DNA from: Pseudomonadota bacterium
GTDB taxonomy: Bacteria > Pseudomonadota > Gammaproteobacteria > Burkholderiales > Burkholderiaceae_C
Direction: 5' to 3'
Length of the DNA: 57,151 nucleotides
Assembly (NCBI GenBank): GCA_018241185.1
Contig: JAFEEH010000217.1
Span: 1-57,151, forward strand
Shown here: positions 16,913 through 25,413 of the stretch, piece after piece
Layout: the number at the start of each line of letters is the position of its first letter
Numbering within the stretch: the stretch's first letter is position 1
Translations under genes and position numbers: made by a program
The notes under the pieces: model-generated
Told to the model about the DNA's origin: nothing
Database searches by the model: none
The model's input: only the letters and a program-made list of their open reading frames with translations

Positions 16913-18112
16913 ATGAACATCAATCGACGCATTTCGATCGCCCTGGTTTGCAGTGCCATGGCGGCGGGCCAGGCCCTGGCGGCGGACTCTCCGGGCGTGA
17001 CCAAGACCGAGATCCGCCTGGGCCAGACCATGGCCTACAGCGGTCCGGTGTCCGCCTATGGCCAGTACGGCAAGGCCGAGGTGGCCTATTTCAAGATGCT
17101 CAACGAACGCGGTGGCATCAACGGGCGGAAGATCGAGCTGATCAGCCTCGATGACGGCTACAGCCCGCCCAAGACCATCGAGCAGGTCCGTCGCCTCGTC
17201 GAGCGCGACGAGGTGCTGGCGCTGTTCCAGAATCTCGGCACCGCCTCGAACACCGCCATCCAGAAGTATGTGAACGCGAAGAAGGTGCCCAACCTGTTCG
17301 CGATCTCCGGGGACTCCAAATGGGCCGACGGCACGGCGTATCCGTTCACCACCAGCTGGCAGCCGAGCAACCAGACCGAGGCCCGCGTGTACGCCAAGCA
17401 CATCCTCGCGACGCGGCCGAACGCGAAGATCGCGGTGCTCTACCAGAACGACGACTACGGCAAGGACGCACTGAAGGGCTTCAAGGAGGAACTGGGCGAC
17501 AAGGCGTCGTTGATCGTCGCCGAGAAGTCCTACGAGGTGAGCGATCCGACCGTCGACTCCCAGATCGTCTCCTTCAAGGGCGCCGGCGCCGACGTGTTCT
17601 TCAGCATCACCACGCAGAAGTTCGCGGCGCAGGCGATCCGCAAGGCCCACGACATCGGCTGGAAGCCCACGCAGTACCTCAACAGCCTGGCCTCGTCGGT
17701 GGGCGCCGTGCTGGAGCCCGCGGGGCTGGACAAGTCCGAGGGCATCATCTCGGTGGCCTACCTCAAGGACCCGTCGGACAAGTGGTGGGCCAACGACCCG
17801 GCCATGAAGGACTACCTCGACTTCATGAAGAAGTACCTGCCGGGCGACAACGTCTACGACACGATGAACGTATTCGGCTACTCGGCGGCCCAGACGATGG
17901 CGCACGTGCTCAGGCAGTGCGGCGACAACCTGTCGCGCGAGAACCTGATGTACCAGGCAACGCACATCAAGAACCTCGTCCTGCCGATGACCCTGCCGGG
18001 CATCGTGATCAACACCACGCCCGAACAGCGGACCGCGCTGCGCTCGATGCAGCTGGCCCGGTTCGACGGCAAGTCCTGGCAGCTGTTCGGCAACATCATC
18101 AGCGCCCGTTGA
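16913..18112 (+). CDS. Periplasmic substrate-binding protein of the ABC importer, LivK type
   Basis: A 399-residue exported protein. The signal peptide covers roughly residues 1-23 (RRISIALVCSAMAAGQALA, then cleavage near AAD). The mature part starts with TEIRLGQTMAYSGPVSAYG, the usual type I periplasmic binding fold. AAAGAGGAGCC precedes the ATG, one of the strongest ribosome binding sites of the operon, which fits the high demand for binding protein. Ligand residues cannot be assigned reliably. The ligand is presumably the acid or amide metabolised by the operon. Confidence 0.94.
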   Translation: MNINRRISIALVCSAMAAGQALAADSPGVTKTEIRLGQTMAYSGPVSAYGQYGKAEVAYFKMLNERGGINGRKIELISLDDGYSPPKTIEQVRRLVERDEVLALFQNLGTASNTAIQKYVNAKKVPNLFAISGDSKWADGTAYPFTTSWQPSNQTEARVYAKHILATRPNAKIAVLYQNDDYGKDALKGFKEELGDKASLIVAEKSYEVSDPTVDSQIVSFKGAGADVFFSITTQKFAAQAIRKAHDIGWKPTQYLNSLASSVGAVLEPAGLDKSEGIISVAYLKDPSDKWWANDPAMKDYLDFMKKYLPGDNVYDTMNVFGYSAAQTMAHVLRQCGDNLSRENLMYQATHIKNLVLPMTLPGIVINTTPEQRTALRSMQLARFDGKSWQLFGNIISAR

Positions 18113-18132
18113 GGCTGCGCGAGGCCCGCACC

Positions 18133-18837
18133 ATGCATCAGATCGACATTCCGCAGCACGTCCTCGACCGGGCCCGGGCCCGTCGAGGGTCGGTCGAGGT
18201 GTTCGGCGACCTGGATCCGTCGCGCACGGCATTGCTGGTCATCGACCTTCAGAACGGGTTCATGGCGCCCGGACAGCCCGGGGAGCTGCCGTCCGCCCGC
18301 GAGATCGCCGGCAACGTCAACCGCATCGCGTCGGCGCTTCGTGGGGCAGGGGGCCAGGTGGTGTGGCTCCGCCACACCCACGAGCCCGGCGACCACGCCA
18401 ATCCCTGGCCGCGGTTCGTCGAATTTGCCGCCGGTTGGGGCGAAGGCCTGAACGCGGCACTCGTGCCGGGCCAACCTGGGCACGAGCTTCATGCGTCGCT
18501 GGAGGTCTGCCCCGAAGACCAGGTGGTGAACAAGACCCGGTTCAGCGCGTTGATCCAGGGTTCGTCCGACCTGCACGAACGCCTGCAGCGGCGGGGCATC
18601 GACACCGTGATCGTGACAGGCACGGTCACCAATGTATGCTGCGAATCCACCGCGCGCGACGCGATGATGCTCAACTACAAGGTGCACTTCGTCTCAGATG
18701 CGAACGCGGCGCGCACCGACGCCGAGCACAACGCCACGCTGGCCAATATGCTGCTGTGGTTCGCCGATGTGCGCGATACCGACCAGATCGTCGATCTTCT
18801 GCGGGCGTCCGGCCAGCGCAGTCGTCAAATCCTATGA
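18133..18837 (+). CDS. Isochorismatase-family cysteine hydrolase
   Basis: A 234-residue amidohydrolase-type protein. The catalytic triad is visible: Asp38 in LLVIDLQNGF, Lys134 in VVNKTRFSAL and Cys169 in TGTVTNVCCESTARDAM. The family includes nicotinamidase, ureidoacrylate hydrolase, N-carbamoylsarcosine amidase and streptothricin hydrolase, so cleavage of an amide or carbamoyl bond is expected. Lying after the importer and before the regulator, it may release the acid from an imported amide or conjugate. A biotin amide such as biocytin is a tempting but unsupported guess. Its stop overlaps the TetR start (ATGA). Confidence 0.92.
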   Translation: MHQIDIPQHVLDRARARRGSVEVFGDLDPSRTALLVIDLQNGFMAPGQPGELPSAREIAGNVNRIASALRGAGGQVVWLRHTHEPGDHANPWPRFVEFAAGWGEGLNAALVPGQPGHELHASLEVCPEDQVVNKTRFSALIQGSSDLHERLQRRGIDTVIVTGTVTNVCCESTARDAMMLNYKVHFVSDANAARTDAEHNATLANMLLWFADVRDTDQIVDLLRASGQRSRQIL

Positions 18838-19523
18838 CCTCGACTTCTTCGTCCATCCGAACGCCCAGGAAAGTCTCGATATCCGCCGCGGCACGCCCCG
18901 CGAAAGTTCGTCGCTCGCAGGAGGAGCGGACGGAGGAGACGCGCTCGAAACTGATCGCGGCGGCGGTCGAGGTCATCAACGAAGTGGGGTTCGCCAAAAC
19001 CACCTCGTTGCTGATCTCCAAGCGCGCACAGGTGTCGCGCGGCGCGTTCCAGCACCAGTTCGGCACCGTCCAGAATCTGATGCTGCACCTGGTCAAGCAC
19101 CTTTCGAGCGACCTGGTGGGCCAGATCGAGCTGGAGAGCGTGCGCTATGCCTCTCCGACCGAGCGACTGCGTGCCATCGCGTTGCGTTACTGGAGCGTCT
19201 ACCAGAGTCCCGAGTACCGTGCCGTGCTGCTCATCTGGATCGGCTCCGTACCGCATGTGGAGCTGGCGGATCGCATCAACAGCCTGATGCAGTCGATCGA
19301 CGGTCAGCGTGACAGGAACTGGACCGAGATCTTTGCCGATCTCGCCATCCCCGAGCAGGACCTGCACATCTTCCGGCGCATGCTGCTTGCGGCTGTGCGA
19401 GGGCTGGCGATCCACGCGATCTACAGCCGCACGCAGGTCAGCTTCGACGAGATCCTGTCTCTGGTCGTTCGCCTCTGGGCACAGCTGACGGACCGGACCC
19501 GAATTCCCGAGTCGATCGCCTAG
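18834..19523 (+). CDS. TetR-family transcriptional regulator
   Basis: A 229-residue repressor-type protein. A basic, disordered tail of about 30 residues precedes the helix-turn-helix (about residues 35-80: TRSKLIAAAVEVINEVGF, then TSLLISKRAQVSRGAFQHQFG). The effector domain after residue 90 is not assignable to a ligand. It is the last gene of the operon and overlaps the hydrolase stop, so it is probably autoregulated with it. The palindrome at 13381-13402 is a candidate operator. Its stop overlaps the stop of the convergent SulP gene by three bases, with no room for a terminator between them. Confidence 0.93.
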   Translation: MTSTSSSIRTPRKVSISAAARPAKVRRSQEERTEETRSKLIAAAVEVINEVGFAKTTSLLISKRAQVSRGAFQHQFGTVQNLMLHLVKHLSSDLVGQIELESVRYASPTERLRAIALRYWSVYQSPEYRAVLLIWIGSVPHVELADRINSLMQSIDGQRDRNWTEIFADLAIPEQDLHIFRRMLLAAVRGLAIHAIYSRTQVSFDEILSLVVRLWAQLTDRTRIPESIA

Positions 19524-21241
19524 ACAGCGATGGAATCCGCCGGCACCTGGCTGGCGCCACCGGCGCTGCGCAGGGCGGCCAGCGCCTCCGAATCCGTGCG
19601 GTAGGTGAACAGCAGCGGCCCCGGCTGCAGCAGCCCGGCGCGTTCCAGCACCTGCATCGCGGGCAGCTTCAGGCCCGACACGTGCAGGCGGATGCCCTGG
19701 CTCTCGAGCGCGCGGCGGATGTTGCCGAACACCTCTGCGCCCGTCAGGTCGACGCGGTTGATCGGGTGCGCGAACAGGCACACGTCCGTCAGGCCCGGCC
19801 GCTGGGCCACGGCGGAGTTGATGGCCCGCTCCAGCGTGGTGGCGGACGCGAAGTCCAGTTCGGCGTCCATGCGCAGCGCGTACAGGTTCGGTGCCAGCGC
19901 CGGCAGGCTCAGCAGGTGGCGGTCGCGCAGGCTGCCATCGGGATGCAGGCCCACCTCGACGATGCGTGGATGCAGGTGGCGGTACATGTAATGCGCCAGC
20001 GCCGCCAGCAGCCCGCCCAGCACGCCCCAGTAGATCGACGGCGCGGTGGCGATGGTCAGCACGAAGGTGCCGAAGGCGATGGCCGCTTCGATGCGCGAGA
20101 TTCGCCACAGCGCCACGAACGCCGAGGGCTTGAGCAGCCCGAGCGTGGCGGTCGCGACGATGGCCGCCAGCACCGCCTGCGGCACGTGGTACAGCAGCGG
20201 CATGGCCCACAGCAGCGCCGCCGCGACCACCGCCACGCTGAACAGCGTCGACCATTGCGACTTGGCGCCCGCATACAGCGTGATCGCCGAGCGCGAGAAG
20301 GACGAGCTGGTGGGAAAGGAGCCGCTCAAGCCAGAGGCGATCTTGCCCAGGCCCTGGCCGATCAGGTCCTGGTTCTCGTTCCAGAGCTTGCCGGCGCGCG
20401 CGTTGTCGACCTTGGCGCTCGACGCGGTTTCCAGGAAGCTCACCAGCGTGATGAGGAAGGAGGGCAGCAGCAGCGCGCCCAGGTCGTTCCACGACAGGCC
20501 CATGGGCAGGTAGAAGCCCGGCAGGCCCGAGGGCAGGGCGCCGATCACCGCGCCGCCGCGCAGCGCGTAGCTCACGGCAAAGCTCAGCGCGGCACTCAGC
20601 GCGACCAGCGCCATGGTGGTCGGAAAGCGCGGCGTGAAGCGCTTGCCGGCCCACAGCATCGCCATGCTGCCCAGTCCGAAGGCAATGGCGATGAAGTCCG
20701 GCGGCGGGCCGTGCAGCGCCTGCGCGAAGCTGCGGCCCGTGAAGCCCAGCAGGGCCGGCAACTGCGACAGCGTGATCAGCACCGCCGCGCCTTGCGTGAA
20801 GCCCATCAGCACCGGCGAATTGACCAGCCGCAGCAGCCAGCCGAAGCGCCCAGCGCCCAGCAGCACCTGCATCGCGCCCGAGAGCAGCGTGAGCCACACC
20901 GCCAGCGACACCCACTCCCGGCTGCCCGGCACCGCCAGCGGCGCCAGCGACGCGCCCACCAGCAGGCTGGTGAGCGCGGTCGGCCCCACCGACAGCCGGG
21001 CCGAGGAACTGAACAGCACGGCGATCAAGGCCGGGAACAGCGCCGCGTAGATGCCGGTGATCAGCGGCATGCCCGCCAGGGCCGCGTAGGCCACGCCCTG
21101 CGGAATGACCATCAGCGCGACGGTGATGCCGGCCGAGGCTTCGTTGACGAGCAGCGCGCGGTCGGGTCGGGGCCAGTTCAGGAAAGGGAACCAGTGCGCG
21201 AGACGCTCGCGGCGAGTGGCGGTCGTTGCTATCGAATTCAT
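19520..21241 (-). CDS. SulP-family anion transporter with STAS domain
   Basis: A 573-residue inner-membrane transporter. The N-terminal SulP block reads GITVALMVIPQGVAYAALAGM, followed by ten or more hydrophobic segments and LSGSFPTSSSFSRSAI (the conserved SGSFP loop). The cytoplasmic STAS domain occupies about residues 460-565 with RVDLTGAEVFGNIRRAL. The family moves sulfate, bicarbonate or dicarboxylates; the substrate is not decidable. The chosen ATG lies inside a dispersed repeat element (21228-21288), and the protein then begins MNSIATTATRRERLAHW. It is convergent with the TetR gene. Confidence 0.93.
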   Translation of the reverse strand: MNSIATTATRRERLAHWFPFLNWPRPDRALLVNEASAGITVALMVIPQGVAYAALAGMPLITGIYAALFPALIAVLFSSSARLSVGPTALTSLLVGASLAPLAVPGSREWVSLAVWLTLLSGAMQVLLGAGRFGWLLRLVNSPVLMGFTQGAAVLITLSQLPALLGFTGRSFAQALHGPPPDFIAIAFGLGSMAMLWAGKRFTPRFPTTMALVALSAALSFAVSYALRGGAVIGALPSGLPGFYLPMGLSWNDLGALLLPSFLITLVSFLETASSAKVDNARAGKLWNENQDLIGQGLGKIASGLSGSFPTSSSFSRSAITLYAGAKSQWSTLFSVAVVAAALLWAMPLLYHVPQAVLAAIVATATLGLLKPSAFVALWRISRIEAAIAFGTFVLTIATAPSIYWGVLGGLLAALAHYMYRHLHPRIVEVGLHPDGSLRDRHLLSLPALAPNLYALRMDAELDFASATTLERAINSAVAQRPGLTDVCLFAHPINRVDLTGAEVFGNIRRALESQGIRLHVSGLKLPAMQVLERAGLLQPGPLLFTYRTDSEALAALRSAGGASQVPADSIAV

Positions 21242-21288
21242 AGCTGTCCGCGCCCGGTGGACGGGCGCTGCAGGCATTTTTGGCTCAA
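21228..21288 (+). repeat. Dispersed intergenic repeat, copy A
   Basis: Shares the pattern GCTAT-N6-ATAGCTG, then CGCGCC, a short variable loop, GGGCGCTGCAGGC, T-run and GGCTCAA with copies at 22947, 25322 and 54066. The central CGCGCCC/GGGCGC part can form a hairpin. The SulP start codon lies in its left end. Confidence 0.75.
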
Positions 21289-21543
21289 GGCGGTGGGTGA
21301 GCCGGTTCGCTACGAGGCCGGCCGCACGGTGTCGCCGATTGTGCGTGATGGGCGTGCCCGGACCAGGGCCTGAGCGCTTCCGGCCCTTAACATCGCCGCC
21401 TCGTCGCCATGCGACCCAAGTGGCCTGCCAGGCGGCATCGGTCGGCAGGCAAAGGGCCGGCAGGTCGGGCGTCGCGGCTCGACGGCAGGCGCCGCATGTG
21501 CGATGCCTCTTCAAGCTTTTTCACAACCGGAGACAAAACAACC
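21289..21543. other. Intergenic stretch upstream of the VOC gene
   Basis: Together with copy A of the repeat this makes a 302-base gap. I see no plausible coding frame and no clear promoter boxes. The last 30 bases become AT-richer and include CCGGAGAC before the ATG of the next gene. Confidence 0.5.
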
Positions 21544-21945
21544 ATGTTCAGCCATGTGATGGTGGGGTCCAACGACATCGAGCGCTCCAAGCGCTTCTAC
21601 GACGCGGTGCTTGCCGTGCTCGGCGCCGGCGAGCCGGTGCGCAACCAGAATCTCACCGGCCAGACGCGCCTGTTCTACCGCCACGACGGCGCGAGCTTCT
21701 GCATCAGCGAGCCGCTGAATGGCGAGTCGGCCTGCGGTGCCAACGGCGGCACCATCGGCTTCAAGTGCAGCTCGCCCGAGCAGGTCACCGAGTTCCACGA
21801 CGTGGCGGTGGCCCATGGCGGCACCTCCATCGAAGAGCCGCCAGGCCTGCGCGAAGGCAAGCTCGGCGCGATGTACCTGTCCTACGTGCGCGACCCGGAC
21901 GGCAACAAGCTCTGCGCACTGCACCGGCCAAAGACGCCGAGCTGA
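21544..21945 (+). CDS. VOC (glyoxalase/bleomycin-resistance fold) family protein
   Basis: A 133-residue protein with the two beta-alpha-beta-beta-beta halves of the vicinal oxygen chelate fold: HVMVGSNDIERSKRFYDAVL at the start and YLSYVRDPDGNKLCALH at the end. It lacks the full metal-ligand set of glyoxalase I, so the reaction is unknown. The start ATG is preceded by CCGGAGACAAAACAACC. It converges on the GNAT gene across a small hairpin. No operon partner is seen. Confidence 0.88.
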   Translation: MFSHVMVGSNDIERSKRFYDAVLAVLGAGEPVRNQNLTGQTRLFYRHDGASFCISEPLNGESACGANGGTIGFKCSSPEQVTEFHDVAVAHGGTSIEEPPGLREGKLGAMYLSYVRDPDGNKLCALHRPKTPS

Positions 21946-21948
21946 GGT

Positions 21949-21971
21949 CGCCGGCGAGCGGAAGGCCGGCG
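21949..21971. terminator. Hairpin between convergent genes
   Basis: CGCCGGC (21949-21955) pairs with GCCGGCG (21965-21971) over a nine-base loop, filling the gap between the VOC and GNAT genes. There is no T-run, so it is only a possible bidirectional terminator. Confidence 0.35.
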
Positions 21972-21972
21972 C

Positions 21973-22470
21973 TCAGGCGTGGTTCGCCAGCGCGCCCAGC
22001 GCCGGCCCCACGAGCCGGTAGCTCAGCCGATCCGGCACCCGTTGCGCACCCAGGCCCTCGTAGAAGGCGATGCCGCGCAGGTTCGTCGCCTTCACGGGCC
22101 AGTCGATGCGGTGGCATCCGTGGGTTGCGGCGTGCCGCGCGAGCCAGGCCATCAGGGCGTGCCCGACCCCGGCGCTGCGGTGACCGGCCCTCACGTAGAG
22201 CTCCTTGAGCTGGCAGTGCCGGCGCAGCGCGGGGTCGAAGTCGACCAGCGAATGGACGAAGCCGAAGGCGGCCAGGCCCACAACCTCATGCCCGTCCGTC
22301 GAGGCGACTGCCAGCTGTTGCGGCGATCCCGGTGCCAGCAGCCGGTCGAGCAGGTGCGCCCGCACGGTCTCGCGTGGTGCCACGGTGCCTTCGTTGTAGA
22401 AGGCGTGCAGTTCCACCAGCAGGTCGACGAGCGACGCGTGCTGAGGTTCACCGACCAGATCGACCTGCAT
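21973..22470 (-). CDS. GNAT-family N-acetyltransferase
   Basis: A 165-residue protein. The acetyl-CoA-binding core is QLKELYVRAGHRSAGVGHALM (motif A, residues about 88-108), followed by the motif B segment ATNLRGIAFYEGLGAQRV. The length and the position of motif A are normal. The substrate is unknown. It lies 20 bases downstream of the DUF2501 gene on the same strand, so the two may be co-transcribed. Confidence 0.88.
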   Translation of the reverse strand: MQVDLVGEPQHASLVDLLVELHAFYNEGTVAPRETVRAHLLDRLLAPGSPQQLAVASTDGHEVVGLAAFGFVHSLVDFDPALRRHCQLKELYVRAGHRSAGVGHALMAWLARHAATHGCHRIDWPVKATNLRGIAFYEGLGAQRVPDRLSYRLVGPALGALANHA

Positions 22471-22490
22471 GCCGATGCCTTGCGGTCGGC

Positions 22491-22910
22491 TCAGAACAGC
22501 TTCGTTGCGTTCTTCAGCACGTAGTCGCAGGCCTTTTCCTTCAGCTTGCCCGACAGGCCCTTGAGGTTGAGCGACTGGCCGTCGCTGCCCATGAGCAGGC
22601 CCTTGGCGCCGTTGGCGTAGCCGGTCTGCTGCGGCTTCTGGCCGGTGACCATGCCCAGCAGCTTGTCCTTGATGCCATTGGCGCTGGCGGCGTTGAGGTA
22701 GTTGTTCTTCACGCAGTACTGGATGACGCCGGCCGCGTTGCCGGCGGTGCTGGCGCCGATGGCGGGCAGCGAGTTGCCGATGCCCGAGTTGGCGAGCTGG
22801 TCCTTCATCGCGTCCATCAGCTTGTTGGCATGCACAGGCGTGGCAAGTGCCGCGGCGAGCGCGAGAACGGCGGCGGAAATGCGCAGGGAAGGGCGAAGAG
22901 AACGGGGCAT
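22491..22910 (-). CDS. DUF2501 (YjjA-like) exported protein
   Basis: A 139-residue protein with a signal peptide at about residues 1-28 (ISAAVLALAAALATPVHA, then cleavage before NKL). The mature part has the blocks ASTAGNAAGVIQYCVKNNYL and KLKEKACDYVLKN, which resemble the DUF2501/YjjA family as I remember it. The two cysteines in the mature part could form a disulfide in the periplasm. The function is unknown. GGAGTCC lies upstream of the ATG. Confidence 0.82.
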   Translation of the reverse strand: MPRSLRPSLRISAAVLALAAALATPVHANKLMDAMKDQLANSGIGNSLPAIGASTAGNAAGVIQYCVKNNYLNAASANGIKDKLLGMVTGQKPQQTGYANGAKGLLMGSDGQSLNLKGLSGKLKEKACDYVLKNATKLF

Positions 22911-22946
22911 GGGCGGACTCCTTGAGATGCGGTGACAGATCGATCT

Positions 22947-23011
22947 GCTATGAAAAATGTAGCTGCTCGCGCAAGCAGGACGGGCGCTACGGCCTCTTTT
23001 TATGTTGAAAC
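22947..23011 (+). repeat. Dispersed intergenic repeat, copy B
   Basis: Same architecture as copy A: GCTATGA, TAGCTGCTCGCGC, variable loop, CGGGCGCTACGGCC, T-run, GTTGAAAC. The right end encodes the last eight residues and the stop of the AraC gene, on the opposite strand. Confidence 0.78.
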
Positions 23012-23925
23012 GCCGTGGGGGATTGCCCGGTGGCGGCCTTGAACATGGCGCAGAACGCGCTGTCGGTGGCGTAGCCGCTGGCGGCCGCGACCTGGCTCAC
23101 GGCCATGCCGCGCGCCAGCAGTGGCAGGGCATGGGCCAGCACGGCCTGCTGGCGCCACTGCTGCCAGCTCATGCCGAGCTGGTCGCGGAACAGGCGGGCC
23201 ACGGTGCGCTCGCTGGCGCCGATGGTGGCGGCCCGCTCGGCCAGCGTGGCGCGGTCGGCCGGGTTGCGCAGCAGCGCCTCGCACAGCTGGCGCAGGCGCT
23301 TGTCGGCGGGCAGCGGCACGTCGATGCGGATCTGCGTGGCGCGTTCCAGCTCGTCGACCAGCAGCGGTGCGATCCAGCGCTCGCGCTGCGCCGCGTGCGC
23401 ATCGACTGGCGGCAGGCCGTCGGGCGTGGTGTCCAGCGCCAGCATCAGCGCGCGCAGCAGCGGGCTGATCTCCAGCACCTCGCAGCGCTCCCAGGCCGGG
23501 CCCAGCCAGCTGTGCAGGTAGACGGTGCGCAATTCCGCGTCCTCGATCAGCGTGATGCTGTGCGGCACATCGGCCGGCACCCACAGGGCGCGCGAGGGCG
23601 GCACGATGTAGCTGCCGTCGGCGGTGCTCAGGCGGATCACGCCGCGCGTCGAGAAGGTGAGCTGCGGCCAGGGATGCTGGTGCAGCTCGACGAGGGTGTC
23701 GGCGCGCAGGAAATGCTCCTTGGCGCGCAGGGGCCGCATCGCGTCGGGCGCGTACAGGTGCGGCGTCAGCGGGCCGACGCTGGTGGTGGGTGCGTGCAGG
23801 CCGCCGGGTGGGGCGCCACGACGTGCGCGAACGGCTTCGGCCGGCACGTCGGGCGCGCTGGCATCGGCGGTGGAGGAAAAAACATCGAGCGCAGGCGGCA
23901 TGGTCAGGTTCCCTTCGAAGCGCAC
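22987..23925 (-). CDS. AraC-family transcriptional regulator
   Basis: A 312-residue protein. A cupin-like sensing domain (about residues 75-150, with LVELHQHPWPQLTFSTRG and VPADVPHSI) precedes two helix-turn-helix motifs at the C-terminus (LAERAATIGASERTVARLF, then SQVAAASGYATDSAFCAMF). It is divergent from the MFS transporter gene, 117 bases away, and probably regulates it. The final residues HKKRP and the stop lie in repeat copy B, so the C-terminus was shaped by the element. The ATG at 23925 was taken; one at 23901 is also possible. Confidence 0.92.
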   Translation of the reverse strand: MRFEGNLTMPPALDVFSSTADASAPDVPAEAVRARRGAPPGGLHAPTTSVGPLTPHLYAPDAMRPLRAKEHFLRADTLVELHQHPWPQLTFSTRGVIRLSTADGSYIVPPSRALWVPADVPHSITLIEDAELRTVYLHSWLGPAWERCEVLEISPLLRALMLALDTTPDGLPPVDAHAAQRERWIAPLLVDELERATQIRIDVPLPADKRLRQLCEALLRNPADRATLAERAATIGASERTVARLFRDQLGMSWQQWRQQAVLAHALPLLARGMAVSQVAAASGYATDSAFCAMFKAATGQSPTAFQHKKRP

Positions 23926-24042
23926 CCGCCGGACAGATGCGGTCGGTCGTGTGGCCGGTTTTCAGCAAATGTTGGCAAGGTGTCGCTATTCTGACGCAGG
24001 CCGGCCGCCTAGCATCGGGGCAGCTTCTTCCGACGACCGCCC

Positions 24043-25296
24043 ATGTCTGCATCTTCCGACACCGCTCTTCCCGCCACGTCCACCCTGCGCTCCGACGCCT
24101 CGCTCATCGGGCTGGTCGGGCTGGCGCACGGCATCAGCCATTTCAGCCAGCTCATCCTGGCGCCGTTGTTCCCGTGGCTGAAGGACGCGTTCAACGTCAG
24201 CTACACCGAACTGGGCGCGGTGCTCACGGTGTTCTTCGTCGTCTCGTGCGCGGTGCAGGCGGCATCGGGCTTCATCGTCGACAAGATGGGGCCGCGCCCG
24301 GTGCTCTTCGTCGGGCTGGGTTGCCTGGGGCTGGCGGCCTTTGGCTATGCGATGGCGCCCAACTACTGGGCCATGCTGCCGTGCGCGGTGCTGGCGGGCA
24401 TCGGCAACGGCGTGTTCCACCCGGTCGACTACACGCTCTTTAACCGCAAGGTGGCGCCTACGCGCCTGGGCCATGCCTACAGCGTGCACGGCATCACCGG
24501 CAGCCTGGGCTGGGCGCTGGCGCCGGCCTTCGTGGTGCCGATCGCCATCGCCTACGGCTGGCGCGCGGCGCTGGCCTCGGCGGGCGTGCTGGCGCTGGCG
24601 GTGCTGGTGGTGCTGTGGTTCAACCGCGGCGCGCTGGCGCTGGATGTGAAGGCCGTGCAGAAGGCGACGGGGCAGGGCGCGGCGGCGCCGGCAGGCGGCG
24701 AGTTCGACTTCCTGCGCATCCCGGCGGTGTGGATGTGCTTCGGCTTCTTCTTCTTTTACGCGATGGTGATCAGCATCGTGCAGACCTTCGCGCCGGTGGC
24801 GGCGGGCAAGCTGCACGCCGTGCCGGTGGCGCTGGTGGCGATCTGCCTCACCGTCTACATGGTGGCCAGCTCGGTGGGCATGGTGGCGGGCGGCTTCCTC
24901 GCGTCCGACCCCTCGCGCTGCGAACGCATCGTGGGCATCGGCTTCGGCATCGCGGCCTGCTTCGCGCTGGTCATGGCGCTGGTCGACTTTCCGCCGGTGG
25001 TGGTGCCGGTGCTGTTCGGCGCCATGGGCTTCGCCTCGGGCATCGCGGGGCCGTCGCGCGACCTGCTGGTCAAGCGCTCCACGCCGGCCAATGCCAGTGG
25101 GCGCGTCTACGGCGTCGTCTACGCGGGCCTGGACATCGGGCAGGCCATGGCGCCGCTGATCTTCGGCCGGCTCATGGACGCGGGCCAGTACACCAGCGTG
25201 ATCCTCGGCCTGGCGCTGGTGCAGGGCGTGCTGATCGCGAGCGCCTTCAATGTGCGCCGGGCCCGGCGCGAGGCACTGCCCGCGGTGCCGGCCTGA
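24043..25296 (+). CDS. MFS transporter, Fsr-like
   Basis: A 417-residue protein with twelve hydrophobic segments. The N-terminal half has GLAHGISHFSQLILAPLFPWL and the MFS loop FIVDKMGPRPVLFVG between segments 2 and 3. The HGISHFxxxLxxP start resembles fosmidomycin-resistance (Fsr) type exporters, but the substrate is unknown. Divergent from the AraC gene, which probably controls it. The gene ends 25 bases before repeat copy C. Confidence 0.9.
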   Translation: MSASSDTALPATSTLRSDASLIGLVGLAHGISHFSQLILAPLFPWLKDAFNVSYTELGAVLTVFFVVSCAVQAASGFIVDKMGPRPVLFVGLGCLGLAAFGYAMAPNYWAMLPCAVLAGIGNGVFHPVDYTLFNRKVAPTRLGHAYSVHGITGSLGWALAPAFVVPIAIAYGWRAALASAGVLALAVLVVLWFNRGALALDVKAVQKATGQGAAAPAGGEFDFLRIPAVWMCFGFFFFYAMVISIVQTFAPVAAGKLHAVPVALVAICLTVYMVASSVGMVAGGFLASDPSRCERIVGIGFGIAACFALVMALVDFPPVVVPVLFGAMGFASGIAGPSRDLLVKRSTPANASGRVYGVVYAGLDIGQAMAPLIFGRLMDAGQYTSVILGLALVQGVLIASAFNVRRARREALPAVPA

Positions 25297-25321
25297 TGCC
25301 GGCGCGCGCCGCACGGCGTCT

Positions 25322-25385
25322 GTTTCAAGCCAAAACGGCCTGCAGCGCCCGCGGCGCCTGCGCGGGCAGCTATCGTTTTTGTAGC
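25322..25385 (-). repeat. Dispersed intergenic repeat, copy C
   Basis: On the minus strand it reads GCTACAAAAACGATAGCTGC, then CCGCGC, loop, GCGGGCGCTGCAGGC and TTTTGGCTTGAAAC. It is the copy closest to D. It occupies most of the gap between the MFS and TauE genes. Confidence 0.82.
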
Positions 25386-25413
25386 GTTGCGCCAGTCCGC
25401 GCGGGTTGATCGC

